Origin: Aquibium microcysteis
GTDB taxonomy: Bacteria > Pseudomonadota > Alphaproteobacteria > Rhizobiales > Rhizobiaceae
DNA: 64,000 bases
NCBI RefSeq assembly: GCF_014495845.1
Contig: NZ_CP061080.1
Location: 1,229,001-1,293,000, forward strand
Direction of reading: 5' to 3'
The notes below the pieces were generated by a model. It made no database searches. It saw only the letters and a program-made list of their open reading frames with translations, and had not been told where the DNA came from. Within the stretch, counting starts at the first letter, position 1. Every line of letters begins with the position of its first letter. The position numbers and the translations under genes are program-made. Positions 27,580 to 36,578 of the stretch are shown piece after piece.

Positions 27580-28542
27580 ATGACATCCGATCCGGCCTTC
27601 CCGATCTATCCGCACCGCCACCTGCTCGGCATCAAGGACCTGTCGCCGGGCGACATCGAGCTGTTGCTCGACCGGGCCGAGAAGGCGGTGGCGATCTCGC
27701 GCCAGCCCGAAAAGAAGACGTCGACGCTGCGCGGCCGCACGCAGATCAACCTCTTCTACGAAGCCTCCACCCGCACCCAGTCCTCCTTCGAACTCGCGGG
27801 AAAGCGGCTCGGCGCCGACGTGATGAACATGTCGGTGGCGAGTTCCTCGGTGAAGAAGGGCGAGACGCTGATCGACACGGCGATGACGCTCAACGCCATG
27901 CGGCCCGACATCCTGATCATCCGCCATTCCTCCGCCGGGGCGGCGGCGCTGCTTGCCCAGAAGGTCGGCTGTTCGGTTGTCAATGCCGGCGACGGTGCGC
28001 ATGAGCACCCGACCCAGGCGCTGCTCGATGCGCTGACCATCCGCCGCGCGAAGGGCCGGATCGGCCGGCTGACGGTGGCGATCTGCGGCGACATCCTGCA
28101 TTCGCGCGTGGCGCGGTCGAACATCATCCTGCTCAACGCGCTGGGCGCCGCCGTGCGCGTCGTGGCGCCGTCGACGCTGCTGCCGTCCGGCATCCGCGAC
28201 ATGGGCGTCACCGTCCACAATTCGATGGCCGAAGGCCTGAAGGGCGCCGACGTCGTCATGATGCTGCGCCTGCAGCGCGAGCGCATGACCGGCGCCATGG
28301 TGCCCTCGGTGCGCGAATACTTCCGCTATTTCGGCCTCGACGCCGAGAAGCTGAAGGCGGCCAATGACGGCGCGCTGGTGATGCATCCGGGCCCGATGAA
28401 CCGCGGCGTCGAGATCGCGTCGGAGATCGCCGACGGGCCGCAGAGCGTCATCCAGGAGCAGGTGGAGATGGGCGTGGCCGTGCGCATGGCCGTGATGGAG
28501 GCACTGCTCGATCCGCGCCGCAACCCGGGAGCCTCCGCATGA
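27580..28542 (+). CDS. pyrB: aspartate carbamoyltransferase catalytic subunit
   Basis: Condenses carbamoyl phosphate and aspartate in pyrimidine synthesis. The 320-residue protein has the carbamoyl-phosphate motif [35 protein letters not shown], the aspartate-domain [14 protein letters not shown] and [13 protein letters not shown]. It overlaps pyrC' by ATGA, which fits the noncatalytic-PyrC holoenzyme arrangement known from Pseudomonas. A small GC hairpin (27549-27563) lies before the start. Confidence 0.96.
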   Translation: MTSDPAFPIYPHRHLLGIKDLSPGDIELLLDRAEKAVAISRQPEKKTSTLRGRTQINLFYEASTRTQSSFELAGKRLGADVMNMSVASSSVKKGETLIDTAMTLNAMRPDILIIRHSSAGAAALLAQKVGCSVVNAGDGAHEHPTQALLDALTIRRAKGRIGRLTVAICGDILHSRVARSNIILLNALGAAVRVVAPSTLLPSGIRDMGVTVHNSMAEGLKGADVVMMLRLQRERMTGAMVPSVREYFRYFGLDAEKLKAANDGALVMHPGPMNRGVEIASEIADGPQSVIQEQVEMGVAVRMAVMEALLDPRRNPGASA

Positions 28543-29843
28543 GGACGCCTGGCAAGGGCACCACCGTCTTCGCCGATGCGCGCGTGGTCGACCCGTCGCG
28601 CGGGCTGGACGAGCGCGGCACGGTGATCGTGACCGACGGCGTCATCGCCGCGGCCGGCGCCTCCGCCCTGAACCAGGGCGTGCCGGAAGGCGCGACCGTC
28701 GTCGACTGCCGGGGCAGGGCGGTGCTGCCCGGCCTCGTCGATGGCCGCGTCTTCATCGGCGAGCCGGGCGGCGAGCACCGCGAGACCATCGCTTCCGCCA
28801 GCGCGGCAGCAGCGGCCGGGGGCGTCACCGCGCTGGTGATGATGCCCGACACCAATCCGGTCATCGACGAGGTGTCGCTGGTCGAATTCGTGCTGCGCAC
28901 CGCGCGCGACACGGCGTCGATCAACATCCATCCGGCCGCCGCCGTCACGCGCCGCCTCGAAGGCCAGGAACTGACCGAGTTCGGCCTGATGCGGGAGGCG
29001 GGCGCCGTGGCCTTCACCGACGGCCGCCATTCGATCCGCAGCCCGCTCGTCATGCGCCGCGCGCTGACCTATGCGCGCGATTTCGGCGCCGTCGTCGCCA
29101 ACGAGACGCACGACGCGGAGCTTGCCGGGGCCGGCGTGATGAACGAGGGCCTGTTCGCCAGCTGGCTCGGCCTGCCCGGCATCCCGCGCGAGGCCGAGGC
29201 GATCCCGCTCGAGCGCGACCTTTTGCTCGCGCGCCTCACCGGCAGCGCCTACCACGCGGCGAAAATCTCGACCGCGCTGTCGGCGGGTGCGGTCTCCCGC
29301 GCCAAGAACGACGGCGCCAAGGTCACCGCCGGCATCTCGATCAACCACCTGTCGCTCAACGAGAACGACGTCGGCGAATACCGCACCTTCTTCCGCCTCT
29401 CGCCGCCGCTGCGTGCGGAGGAGGACAGGCTGGCCATGGTCGAGGCGATCCGCGACGGCACGATCGACGTCATCGTCTCCTCGCACGACCCGCAGGACGT
29501 GGACACCAAGCGCCTGCCCTTCGCCGATGCCGCCGACGGCGCGATCGGGCTGGAGACGCTGCTTTCGGTCGCGCTTCGCCTCCACCACAATGGCGACGTC
29601 CCGCTGCTGCGGCTGGTCGAACTCCTCTCGACGGCCCCGGCGAAGCTCTTCGGCCTGCCGGGCGGCACGCTGAAACCCGGCAGCCCGGCCGATCTCGTCC
29701 TGGTCGACCTCGACGAACCCTGGGTGGTGCGCGAGGCCGACATCCGCTCGCGCTCGAAAAACACCTGTTTCGAAGGCGCGCGCCTGCAGGGACGGGTCTT
29801 GCAAACGCTGGTGGCGGGCCGCACAATCTTCACCGCAGCATAG
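28539..29843 (+). CDS. pyrC': dihydroorotase-like protein, probably non-catalytic PyrC'
   Basis: A 434-residue amidohydrolase-fold protein translationally coupled to pyrB. Active dihydroorotases begin the metal site with D-x-H-x-H followed by REPG; here the matching segment reads [15 protein letters not shown], so both histidines are missing. The region that normally carries the carboxylated lysine or its replacement ([11 protein letters not shown]) is also altered. Later parts remain: [10 protein letters not shown] and [12 protein letters not shown]. In Pseudomonas a similar inactive PyrC' is a structural partner needed for PyrB assembly, and I infer the same role. A catalytic dihydroorotase must be elsewhere in the genome. 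Confidence 0.85.
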   Translation: MRTPGKGTTVFADARVVDPSRGLDERGTVIVTDGVIAAAGASALNQGVPEGATVVDCRGRAVLPGLVDGRVFIGEPGGEHRETIASASAAAAAGGVTALVMMPDTNPVIDEVSLVEFVLRTARDTASINIHPAAAVTRRLEGQELTEFGLMREAGAVAFTDGRHSIRSPLVMRRALTYARDFGAVVANETHDAELAGAGVMNEGLFASWLGLPGIPREAEAIPLERDLLLARLTGSAYHAAKISTALSAGAVSRAKNDGAKVTAGISINHLSLNENDVGEYRTFFRLSPPLRAEEDRLAMVEAIRDGTIDVIVSSHDPQDVDTKRLPFADAADGAIGLETLLSVALRLHHNGDVPLLRLVELLSTAPAKLFGLPGGTLKPGSPADLVLVDLDEPWVVREADIRSRSKNTCFEGARLQGRVLQTLVAGRTIFTAA

Positions 29844-29883
29844 AGGCCGGCGAGGGTCGCCCTCGGCCGGCGCAGGAGTGCCG

Positions 29884-30498
29884 ATGCCCGATCCGAACAG
29901 CTGGCAGCTCGCCTTGCCCACGCTCCTCGCAGCCCTCGTCTTCGGCTATCTGCTTGGCTCCATTCCCTTCGGCCTGCTGCTGACGCGGGCGGCGGGTCTC
30001 GGCGACGTGCGCAAGATCGGCTCGGGCAACATCGGCGCCACGAACGTGCTGCGCACCGGCAACAAGAAGCTCGCCGCCCTGACGCTGCTGCTCGACGCGC
30101 TGAAGGGCACGGCGGCCGTGCTTCTCGCCGGCTATCTCGGACCCGACCATGCGCTGATCGCCGGCCTCGGCGCCTTCCTCGGCCATCTCTATCCGGTCTG
30201 GCTCGGCTTCAGGGGCGGCAAGGGTGTCGCCACCTATCTCGGCGTGCTGGTCGCTGTGGCCTGGCAGGGGGCGCTGGTCTTCGCCGCCGCCTGGCTCGCG
30301 GTCGCCTTCCTCACCCGCTACTCCTCGCTCGCCGCGCTGGTGGCGGCGGTGGCCGTGCCGGTGGCGCTCCATCTCCTCGGCTTCGGCCGCGCCGCGGAGC
30401 TTTTCGTGCTGTTGAGCCTGATCGTCTTCGTCAAGCACCGCGCCAACATCCGCCGGCTCCTGTCGGGAACCGAATCCCGGATCGGGGCCAAGGGATGA
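29884..30498 (+). CDS. plsY: glycerol-3-phosphate acyltransferase PlsY
   Basis: Transfers acyl groups from acyl-phosphate to sn-glycerol-3-phosphate, the first step of phospholipid synthesis in the inner membrane. The 204-residue protein has five hydrophobic helices and the three family motifs: [27 protein letters not shown] and [23 protein letters not shown] lies 7 bases before the ATG; a GTG two codons earlier overlaps that site and is less likely. It overlaps dprA (ATGA). Confidence 0.96.
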   Translation: MPDPNSWQLALPTLLAALVFGYLLGSIPFGLLLTRAAGLGDVRKIGSGNIGATNVLRTGNKKLAALTLLLDALKGTAAVLLAGYLGPDHALIAGLGAFLGHLYPVWLGFRGGKGVATYLGVLVAVAWQGALVFAAAWLAVAFLTRYSSLAALVAAVAVPVALHLLGFGRAAELFVLLSLIVFVKHRANIRRLLSGTESRIGAKG

Positions 30499-31634
30499 CC
30501 TCCCGGCCGGTCTCTGGGCAGCGGCTGCTCGGAGACCGGCAGCGCCTCCACTGGCTGCGCCTGATCCGCACCGACAATGTCGGCCCCGCGACCTTCCGCG
30601 ACCTGATCAACCGCTTCGGCTCGGCCGAAAAGGCGATCGAGCGCCTGCCGGAACTGATCCGCGCGGGCGGCGCCCAGCGCCTGCCGCGCATTTGCAGCGT
30701 CGAGGAGGCGCAGGCCGAGCTCGACGCGCTGGCCGGGCTCGGCGCGCGACTGATCGCGCTCGGCGAGCCGGACTATCCGCCGCTGCTGCGGATGATGGAC
30801 CTGCCGCCGCCGCTGGTGACTGTGCTGGGAGAACCCGCCGTGTTCCAGCTGCCGCCGGTGGCGATCGTCGGGGCGCGTAACGCCTCGCTCGCCGGCATCA
30901 AGCTCGCCCGCAGCTTCGCCGCCGAGCTCGGCCGCGAGGGTTTTGCCGTGGTCTCCGGGCTGGCGCGCGGCATCGACACCGCCGCCCACGAGGGCAGCCT
31001 CTCGACCGGAACCGTCGCGGTGCTCGCCGGCGGCATCGACCGGCCCTATCCGCCCGAGAACCTGCCGCTTCTGACCGAGATCACCCGCCGCGGCGGTGCG
31101 GCCATTTCGGAAATGCCGCTCGGCTGGGAGCCGCGCGCGCGCGATTTCCCGCGCCGCAACCGCATCATCGCCGGCCTGTCGCACGGGCTGGTCGTGGTGG
31201 AGGCCGCGCTGCGCTCCGGCTCGCTGATCTCGGCGCGGCTGGCGGCCGAGATGGGCCGGCTGGTCTTCGCCGTCCCCGGCTCGCCGCTCGACCCGCGCGC
31301 GGCCGGCACCAACGGTCTGCTCAAGGACGGCGCGACGCTGGTCACGGAAGCCCGCGACATCCTCGAACAGGTCGCCCCGCTGATCGGCGCCCCGCTGCCG
31401 CCGGCGACCTCGCTCGAAGAGCCGCCCGACTTCACCGCCACGCGTCAGCCCGACGACGGCGACCGCGCCCGCGTCGTCGAATGCCTCGGCACCACCCCCA
31501 CCGCCATCGACGAAATCATCCGCCACACCGGCCTGCACCCCGCGCAGGTCTTCATGGTCCTCCTCGAACTCGACCTCGCTGTCCGCCTGGAGCGGCATGC
31601 GGGCGGCAAGGTATCGCTGCTGTTCGGGGATTGA
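30495..31634 (+). CDS. dprA: DNA-processing protein DprA (Smf)
   Basis: DprA loads RecA on incoming single-stranded DNA during transformation. The 379-residue protein has an N-terminal helical SAM-like part ([20 protein letters not shown]), the Rossmann-like core with [56 protein letters not shown] and [20 protein letters not shown], and a C-terminal winged helix ([23 protein letters not shown], split by family usage). It is last in the pyrB-pyrC'-plsY-dprA run. topA, which I expect next in many rhizobia, is not here; a convergent STAND gene lies instead. Confidence 0.95.
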   Translation: MTSRPVSGQRLLGDRQRLHWLRLIRTDNVGPATFRDLINRFGSAEKAIERLPELIRAGGAQRLPRICSVEEAQAELDALAGLGARLIALGEPDYPPLLRMMDLPPPLVTVLGEPAVFQLPPVAIVGARNASLAGIKLARSFAAELGREGFAVVSGLARGIDTAAHEGSLSTGTVAVLAGGIDRPYPPENLPLLTEITRRGGAAISEMPLGWEPRARDFPRRNRIIAGLSHGLVVVEAALRSGSLISARLAAEMGRLVFAVPGSPLDPRAAGTNGLLKDGATLVTEARDILEQVAPLIGAPLPPATSLEEPPDFTATRQPDDGDRARVVECLGTTPTAIDEIIRHTGLHPAQVFMVLLELDLAVRLERHAGGKVSLLFGD

Positions 31635-31709
31635 GCGGGGAGGGGAACCCGACGAGGGTGAAGCACGTATCCGACACGTGAGCCCGCCGCGCGGAGGCCT
31701 CTGCCTCCA

Positions 31710-34700
31710 TCACCCGGCCGCGCCGGGCTCCGCGCCCTCGTCGCACTCGGGCGGCATCACGACGGGCCTCCCATCCGGCCCGGTCCCGACCTCGTAGAGA
31801 TAGCGCCAGGCATTGGGGCCGATGTCGGTCACCGTCATATCCTCGCCGAGCACCGCCCAGGAGTCCGGCAGCGCGAGCATGATCCGCAGCACCTTGCCGG
31901 TTGCGGCGTCCCAGAAGCGTGCGGTGTTGTCGTCTGACCCTGTGAGGATTTTCCTGCCGTCAGGCGCGAAGGCGACGGCGGCGACCGTGCCGCCATGTCC
32001 TTCGAAGCGTCTGATTTCGGTTCCTGTCGCGGCGTCCCAGAGGCGTGCGGTTTTGTCGGATGAGCCAGTGATGACGGTGCGTCCGTCGGGCGCGAAAGCG
32101 ACGGCGGTGACCGTGTTGCCATGCCCTTCGAAGCGTCTGATTTCGGTCTCTGTCGCGGCGTCCCAGAGGCGTGCGGTGTTGTCGGATGAGCCTGTGATGA
32201 CGGTGCTTCCGTCTGGCGCGAAGGCGACGGCGGTAACCGGGCTGCCAATCCCTTCGAAGCGTCTGATTTTGGTCCCTGTCGCGGCGTCCCAGAGGCGTGC
32301 GGTGTTGTCCCATGAGCCTGTGATGACGGTGCTTCCGTCCGGGGCGAAGGCGACGGCGGTGACCCGGCTGCCATGCCCTTGGAAGCGTCTGATTTCGGTC
32401 CCTGTCGCGGCGTCCCAGAGGCGTGCGGTTTTGTCCCAGGAGCCGGTAGTGACGGTCGTGCCGTCCGGCGCGAAGGCGACGGCGTTGACCAAGTTGCCAT
32501 CTCCTTGGAAGCGTCTGATTTCGGTTCCAGTTGCGGCGTCCCAGAGGCGTGCGGTTTTGTCCCAGGAGCCGGTGATGACAGTTCTGCCGTCCGGCGCGAA
32601 GGCGACGGCGGTGACCCTGGAGCCATGACCTTCGAAGCGTCTGATTTCGGTTCCAGTTGCGGCGTCCCAGAGGCGTGCGGTGTTGTCCCAGGAGCCGGTG
32701 ATGACGGTCTTTCCGTCTGGCGCGAAGGCGACGGCGGTGACCCTGGAGCCATGACCTTCGAAGCGTCTGATTTCGGTTCCAGTTGCCGCGTCCCAGAGGC
32801 GTGCGGTGTCGTCCCAGGAGCCTGTCATGACGGTTCTGCCGTCTGGCGCGAAGGCGACGGCGGTGACCCTGGAGCCATGACCTTCGAAGCGTCTGATTTC
32901 GGTTCCAGTTGCGGCGTCCCAGAGACGTGCGGTGTTGTCCCAGGAGCCGGTGATGATGGTGCTTCCGTTGGGCGCGAAGGCGACGGCGGTGACCGTGTTG
33001 CCATGACCTTCGAAGCGTCTGATTTCGGTTCCGGTCGCCGTGTCCCAGAGGCGTGTTGTGGTGCCCTCTGATCCTGTGAGGATTGCCCTGCCGTCTGGCG
33101 CGAAGGCGACGGCGGTGACCGGGTTGCCATGTCCTTCGAAGCGTCTGATTTCGGTACCTGTTGCGGCGTCCCAGAGGCGTGCGGTTTCGTCGTATGAGCC
33201 TGTGATGACGGTCTTTCCATCTGGCGCGAAGGCGACGGCGGTGACTGTGTTGCCATGTCCTTCGAAATGTCTGATCTCGGCTCCGGTTTTGGCGTCCCAG
33301 AGGCGTGCGGTGTCGTCGGATGAGCCTGTGATGACGGTCTTTCCATCTGGCGCGAAGGCGACGGCGGTGACTTTGTCGCCATGTCCTTCGAAGCGTTTGA
33401 TTTCGGTACCTGTTGCGGCGTCCCAGAGGCGTGCGGTTTCGTCGTATGAGCCTGTGATGACGGTCTTTCCATCTGGCGCGAAGGCGACGGCGGTGACTTT
33501 GTCGCCATGTCCTTCGAAGCGTTTGATTTCGGTACCTGTTGCGGCGTCCCAGAGGCGTGCGGTGTTGTCCCAGGAGCCGGTGATGACGGTCCTGCCGTCT
33601 GGCGCGAAGGCGACGGCGTTGACAGTGTTGCCATGTCCAAGCGTGATTCTCGACCTTCCCGGCCGAATCATTAGCCGCCCATTCGTTCGAAGCACGACCG
33701 CGCGAAAATCGAGGCCCGGTGAGGCCGAAACGTCCGACCGGTGCATCCGCACCGAGCCGAGTTCCCGCGGCGCGCCGGTGCAGGCGACGAGGCGGCAGCG
33801 GTCGAATTCGGCCTGCGCCAGCACGGCGCCGTCGAAGGAACAGTCTTCGAACGACGCGTCGGTGAAGCGCGCCTTGAAGAGATGCGCCCGGTCGAACCGC
33901 ACGCGCGAGAACGTCTGGCCGCCCGTCGGCGACACGAAATGCATTTCGCTGCAATCCAAATCGGAGAGGTTGGCGCCCGCGGCCATGTCGCGCCAGCCGA
34001 AGCGTCCGTTGATCCCCCGCCGCAGCCGTTCCGCGAACTGGCGTCGGGCGGCGGCATCGTCCGAGCAGAGCAGGGCGTGGGTTTCCGCGCGGAGCCGCTC
34101 GCCTGCGCTCTCGATCTCGGCCAGGTCGAGCAGGAAGCCTAAGGTTTCCTCGCTGACCGGCGCCATGTCGCCGAGGTCGGAATAGGCGCGGTTCATCAAG
34201 GTTTCGAACAGGCCGCGGGCGAGAAAATACTCGCCGAAGGAGGTGTGGACGAAGCGGAAGCCGTCGTCCTGCCCGCGCACCAGCAGGCTGGCATTGCGCA
34301 GTTCGAGATGCAGCAGGTGGCGCGCCTCCCGGCCGCTCGCCGCGATCAGCTTCAACCCCGGGTCGTCGATCGCATAGGCGTCGAACCACCGTTCCAGTTC
34401 GTCGATGCGGATGACGGGCCTCCGGTCCCGCCAGAGCTTCAGGGCGAGGCTCTGCAGCAGCCGCAGCCGGTCGTCGGGCGTGAGCAGCAGGCGCTTGTCC
34501 CGGTCGCGCTCCAGCGCGCTGTCGAAGAGATGGCGGTAGATACGGGCAGCGTTGATCGGCCGCCCCGCCGCGTGATCATCGAGAAGCGCCGGCGCGATCT
34601 CGGTGATGTAGCGCGTCATGATCGGCTTGGCGGCCAGATCGTCGAGATCGCCGATACGCGCGATCGCCGCGAAGGTCTGCGCGCCCCGCTTGGCACCGAG

Positions 34701-36440
34701 CGACCGCACGAAGAAGGAGCGGATCTGGTCGGGCGAAAACGGCGCCATGTACCAGACCGCGATGCGCGGCCGGGACAGCGTGCCGGGCCGGATGTCCTGG
34801 CGTGCGCGCCCCGAGAACGTGCTCTCCTCCTCGATATGCGACCGGAAGAAATGCGTCCGGCAGGTGACCAGCAGCCGCACCGGGCAGGCCGTCCAGTCGG
34901 GCGTGTCCCGGTGCTTGGCCATATCGGCATTCCAGGCCTCGCGCGGGACGATCTCCAGCAACTGGCGATAGATCTGGGACGCGCGCTCGTGCCCGATGCG
35001 GGTGCCGATCTCGTCTAGCCCGTCGAAAATGATCACGCAGGGCTCGCCGCGCAGCAGCGGCAGGATCGTCGCCGCGTCGATCCGGTCGCGATAGGCAGGC
35101 GCGAGCGAGCCGACGATCAGATCGACCAGCGAGGGCGGGTTCCTGTCGCCATAGGCGTCGTTCAACCGCCGGAAATCGAGATAGACCGGAAAAGGCGCCG
35201 CCGGATCCGCCTCGCGCCGCGCCAGGAGCCGCTGCGCGAGCAGCTGGCTGGTGGTCGTCTTGCCCGAGCCGAAGCTGCCGAGCAGCACCGACAGGCGGTT
35301 CGCGGTCGAGGGCGACGTCGCCCACTCCTCCAGCAGAGGCAGAATCGGCGTGGCACCGTCCGCGCCTTCCGCCATGGTGGCCTGCGGCTCCTCCACGGAC
35401 CCGTCGCGGACGTGCTCGTCGAACTCCCATCTGCTCGCCTGCCGCAGCAGGTCGCGCGGATCGGCCGGCCGGCCCTTGCGCTTGTCGGCCTGAGGTGTCG
35501 CTGTGGGATCGGTCGCCGGCGCAGCATCGCCCTCGTTCGGAGGAAGCGGCAGCGCCTTCAGGATTTCGTCGCGGACATGGCGGACGAACTCGTCGCGATC
35601 ATGCGCGTTCCCGACCGTGAACAGCTCGAGCCAGTTGGACCACCTCTCGTTCCACTGTTCCGGCAGGACAGGGCCTCTGGTGAAAAGCTCCAATCCATCC
35701 CGGCGGTGGCCGCTCGACTGGATGCGCAGCGTCCGGCCCGGTTTCAGCACACCGTCCACGATGAAGAAGGAGGCTTCCCGCCGGCAGGCCTTGCTCGCAT
35801 AGAACCTGTCCGACAGCAGGAAGATGCAGAAATCCGCCGTCTCGAACACCGGGTCCGTTGCGTGCTCGAAGCTCGGCACGGTCGCGGAAATGCTCTTGCG
35901 GTCGAAGAACAGCCTGACCTTGATCCGGCCATGCCAGGGGGGCGGCAGGGTGCCGAGAAGCCGATCCAGTTCGTCGACCAGATGGTCGATCGCCTTCTCG
36001 ATCTCCTTGCTCTCCCAGCCATGCGAGATCGCGACGACGTATTCCGGGATGCGCAGGACGCGCGGCTCCTGCGCGAAGCCGGGCGGCAGCTTCGTGTCCT
36101 CGTCCGTCGATTCCGTGACGGCCGCGCGGGCGGCGTCGCGGGCGGCACCCCCAAGCGAGCCCGGCTCGAACGTGACCGTGTAGCCCGCCTTGCCGGAGCG
36201 CAGCCGCACGCCATGTGCCTTCAGCGCGCCGTTGATCTGCACGATCCGCTGGCGCAGCGCCGCAGCCTCCGGCAGCCCGCCTTCGCCCGCCTGCAGCCGC
36301 CCATGCACGTCCGCCTTCGCGGCGAACAGATCGTCGCCATCGCCGGGATTCGCGTGCGCGGCCACCGCGTCGTAGAGCTTCAGCGGCGCCGGCCCGAGGA
36401 GCGGCTCGATCAGGCTGCGCAGGCGGGCGAGGACGGTCAT
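31710..36440 (-). CDS. giant STAND protein: TIR-like domain, NACHT ATPase, pentapeptide-like stretch and 14 WD40 repeats
   Basis: A 1576-residue single polypeptide. Residues 1-95 form a helical N-terminal domain of unknown type. About 128-250 is TIR-like: YVVAISHGWES, KVRLFFDRKS, ADFCIFLLSDRFYASKACRRE, where S-x-x-C-x-x-E fits the catalytic-glutamate motif of TIR NADases. About 380-560 is a NACHT P-loop ATPase with Walker A LLGSFGSGKTTTSQLL and Walker B VIIFDGLDEIG. Helical STAND segments follow to about 815, then FxxxxF-type pentapeptide-like residues to about 890. Residues 935-1522 are 14 WD40 repeats of 42 residues, enough for two seven-bladed propellers. GGAG stands 7 bases before the ATG. 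Expected logic: propellers sense a ligand, NACHT oligomerises, TIR depletes NAD or signals. Known STAND/Avs and TIR defence proteins support this; the trigger is unknown. Confidence 0.9.
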   Translation of the reverse strand: MTVLARLRSLIEPLLGPAPLKLYDAVAAHANPGDGDDLFAAKADVHGRLQAGEGGLPEAAALRQRIVQINGALKAHGVRLRSGKAGYTVTFEPGSLGGAARDAARAAVTESTDEDTKLPPGFAQEPRVLRIPEYVVAISHGWESKEIEKAIDHLVDELDRLLGTLPPPWHGRIKVRLFFDRKSISATVPSFEHATDPVFETADFCIFLLSDRFYASKACRREASFFIVDGVLKPGRTLRIQSSGHRRDGLELFTRGPVLPEQWNERWSNWLELFTVGNAHDRDEFVRHVRDEILKALPLPPNEGDAAPATDPTATPQADKRKGRPADPRDLLRQASRWEFDEHVRDGSVEEPQATMAEGADGATPILPLLEEWATSPSTANRLSVLLGSFGSGKTTTSQLLAQRLLARREADPAAPFPVYLDFRRLNDAYGDRNPPSLVDLIVGSLAPAYRDRIDAATILPLLRGEPCVIIFDGLDEIGTRIGHERASQIYRQLLEIVPREAWNADMAKHRDTPDWTACPVRLLVTCRTHFFRSHIEEESTFSGRARQDIRPGTLSRPRIAVWYMAPFSPDQIRSFFVRSLGAKRGAQTFAAIARIGDLDDLAAKPIMTRYITEIAPALLDDHAAGRPINAARIYRHLFDSALERDRDKRLLLTPDDRLRLLQSLALKLWRDRRPVIRIDELERWFDAYAIDDPGLKLIAASGREARHLLHLELRNASLLVRGQDDGFRFVHTSFGEYFLARGLFETLMNRAYSDLGDMAPVSEETLGFLLDLAEIESAGERLRAETHALLCSDDAAARRQFAERLRRGINGRFGWRDMAAGANLSDLDCSEMHFVSPTGGQTFSRVRFDRAHLFKARFTDASFEDCSFDGAVLAQAEFDRCRLVACTGAPRELGSVRMHRSDVSASPGLDFRAVVLRTNGRLMIRPGRSRITLGHGNTVNAVAFAPDGRTVITGSWDNTARLWDAATGTEIKRFEGHGDKVTAVAFAPDGKTVITGSYDETARLWDAATGTEIKRFEGHGDKVTAVAFAPDGKTVITGSSDDTARLWDAKTGAEIRHFEGHGNTVTAVAFAPDGKTVITGSYDETARLWDAATGTEIRRFEGHGNPVTAVAFAPDGRAILTGSEGTTTRLWDTATGTEIRRFEGHGNTVTAVAFAPNGSTIITGSWDNTARLWDAATGTEIRRFEGHGSRVTAVAFAPDGRTVMTGSWDDTARLWDAATGTEIRRFEGHGSRVTAVAFAPDGKTVITGSWDNTARLWDAATGTEIRRFEGHGSRVTAVAFAPDGRTVITGSWDKTARLWDAATGTEIRRFQGDGNLVNAVAFAPDGTTVTTGSWDKTARLWDAATGTEIRRFQGHGSRVTAVAFAPDGSTVITGSWDNTARLWDAATGTKIRRFEGIGSPVTAVAFAPDGSTVITGSSDNTARLWDAATETEIRRFEGHGNTVTAVAFAPDGRTVITGSSDKTARLWDAATGTEIRRFEGHGGTVAAVAFAPDGRKILTGSDDNTARFWDAATGKVLRIMLALPDSWAVLGEDMTVTDIGPNAWRYLYEVGTGPDGRPVVMPPECDEGAEPGAAG
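31875..33638 (-). repeat. 14 tandem 126-bp repeats encoding WD40 blades
   Basis: From the first GHG codon at 33638 to the end of the fourteenth unit at 31875 is 1764 bp, exactly 14 times 126, so no unit has gained or lost a codon. Units share a nearly fixed core (AVAFAPDG, TGS, TARLWDAATGTEI, RRFE). Differences cluster after GHG (NT, DK, SR, NP), after DG, and in the S-W/Y/S-D-N/E/K/D step. Nearly identical DNA over many units points to recent duplication or gene conversion. Confidence 0.95.
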
Positions 36441-36470
36441 GGCGGATCTCCTTGCGTCAAGAAGATCACG

Positions 36471-36499
36471 AAACTCACAAAAATGCAAATCGTGAGTTT
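36471..36499 (-). promoter_or_regulatory. inverted repeat upstream of the STAND gene
   Basis: AAACTCAC and GTGAGTTT form 8-bp perfect arms with a 13-base AT-rich spacer, 31-59 bases before the STAND start codon. The spacer contains TTGCAT on the minus strand, a possible -35. It could be an operator; alternatively it may act as a terminator for the amidase operon that ends at 36579 on the same strand. The AT-rich patch stands out locally. Confidence 0.4.
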
Positions 36500-36578
36500 T
36501 TCGCTACGTCTCCGGCGCCGTTCGCCCCGCGAGTTAAGCCCGACGGGACCCTCTGTCATGCCCGATCAGATCGTCCGG

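Noticed and set aside
31875-33638. CRISPR-like or intergenic repeat array
   Set aside because: Units are 126 bp without spacers, in frame and encode WD40 blades.
31960-34389. 809-codon frame overlapping the STAND gene in another frame, with its own repeats
   Set aside because: Its repeats are the WD40 DNA repeats read out of frame; the composition is Arg/His-rich nonsense.
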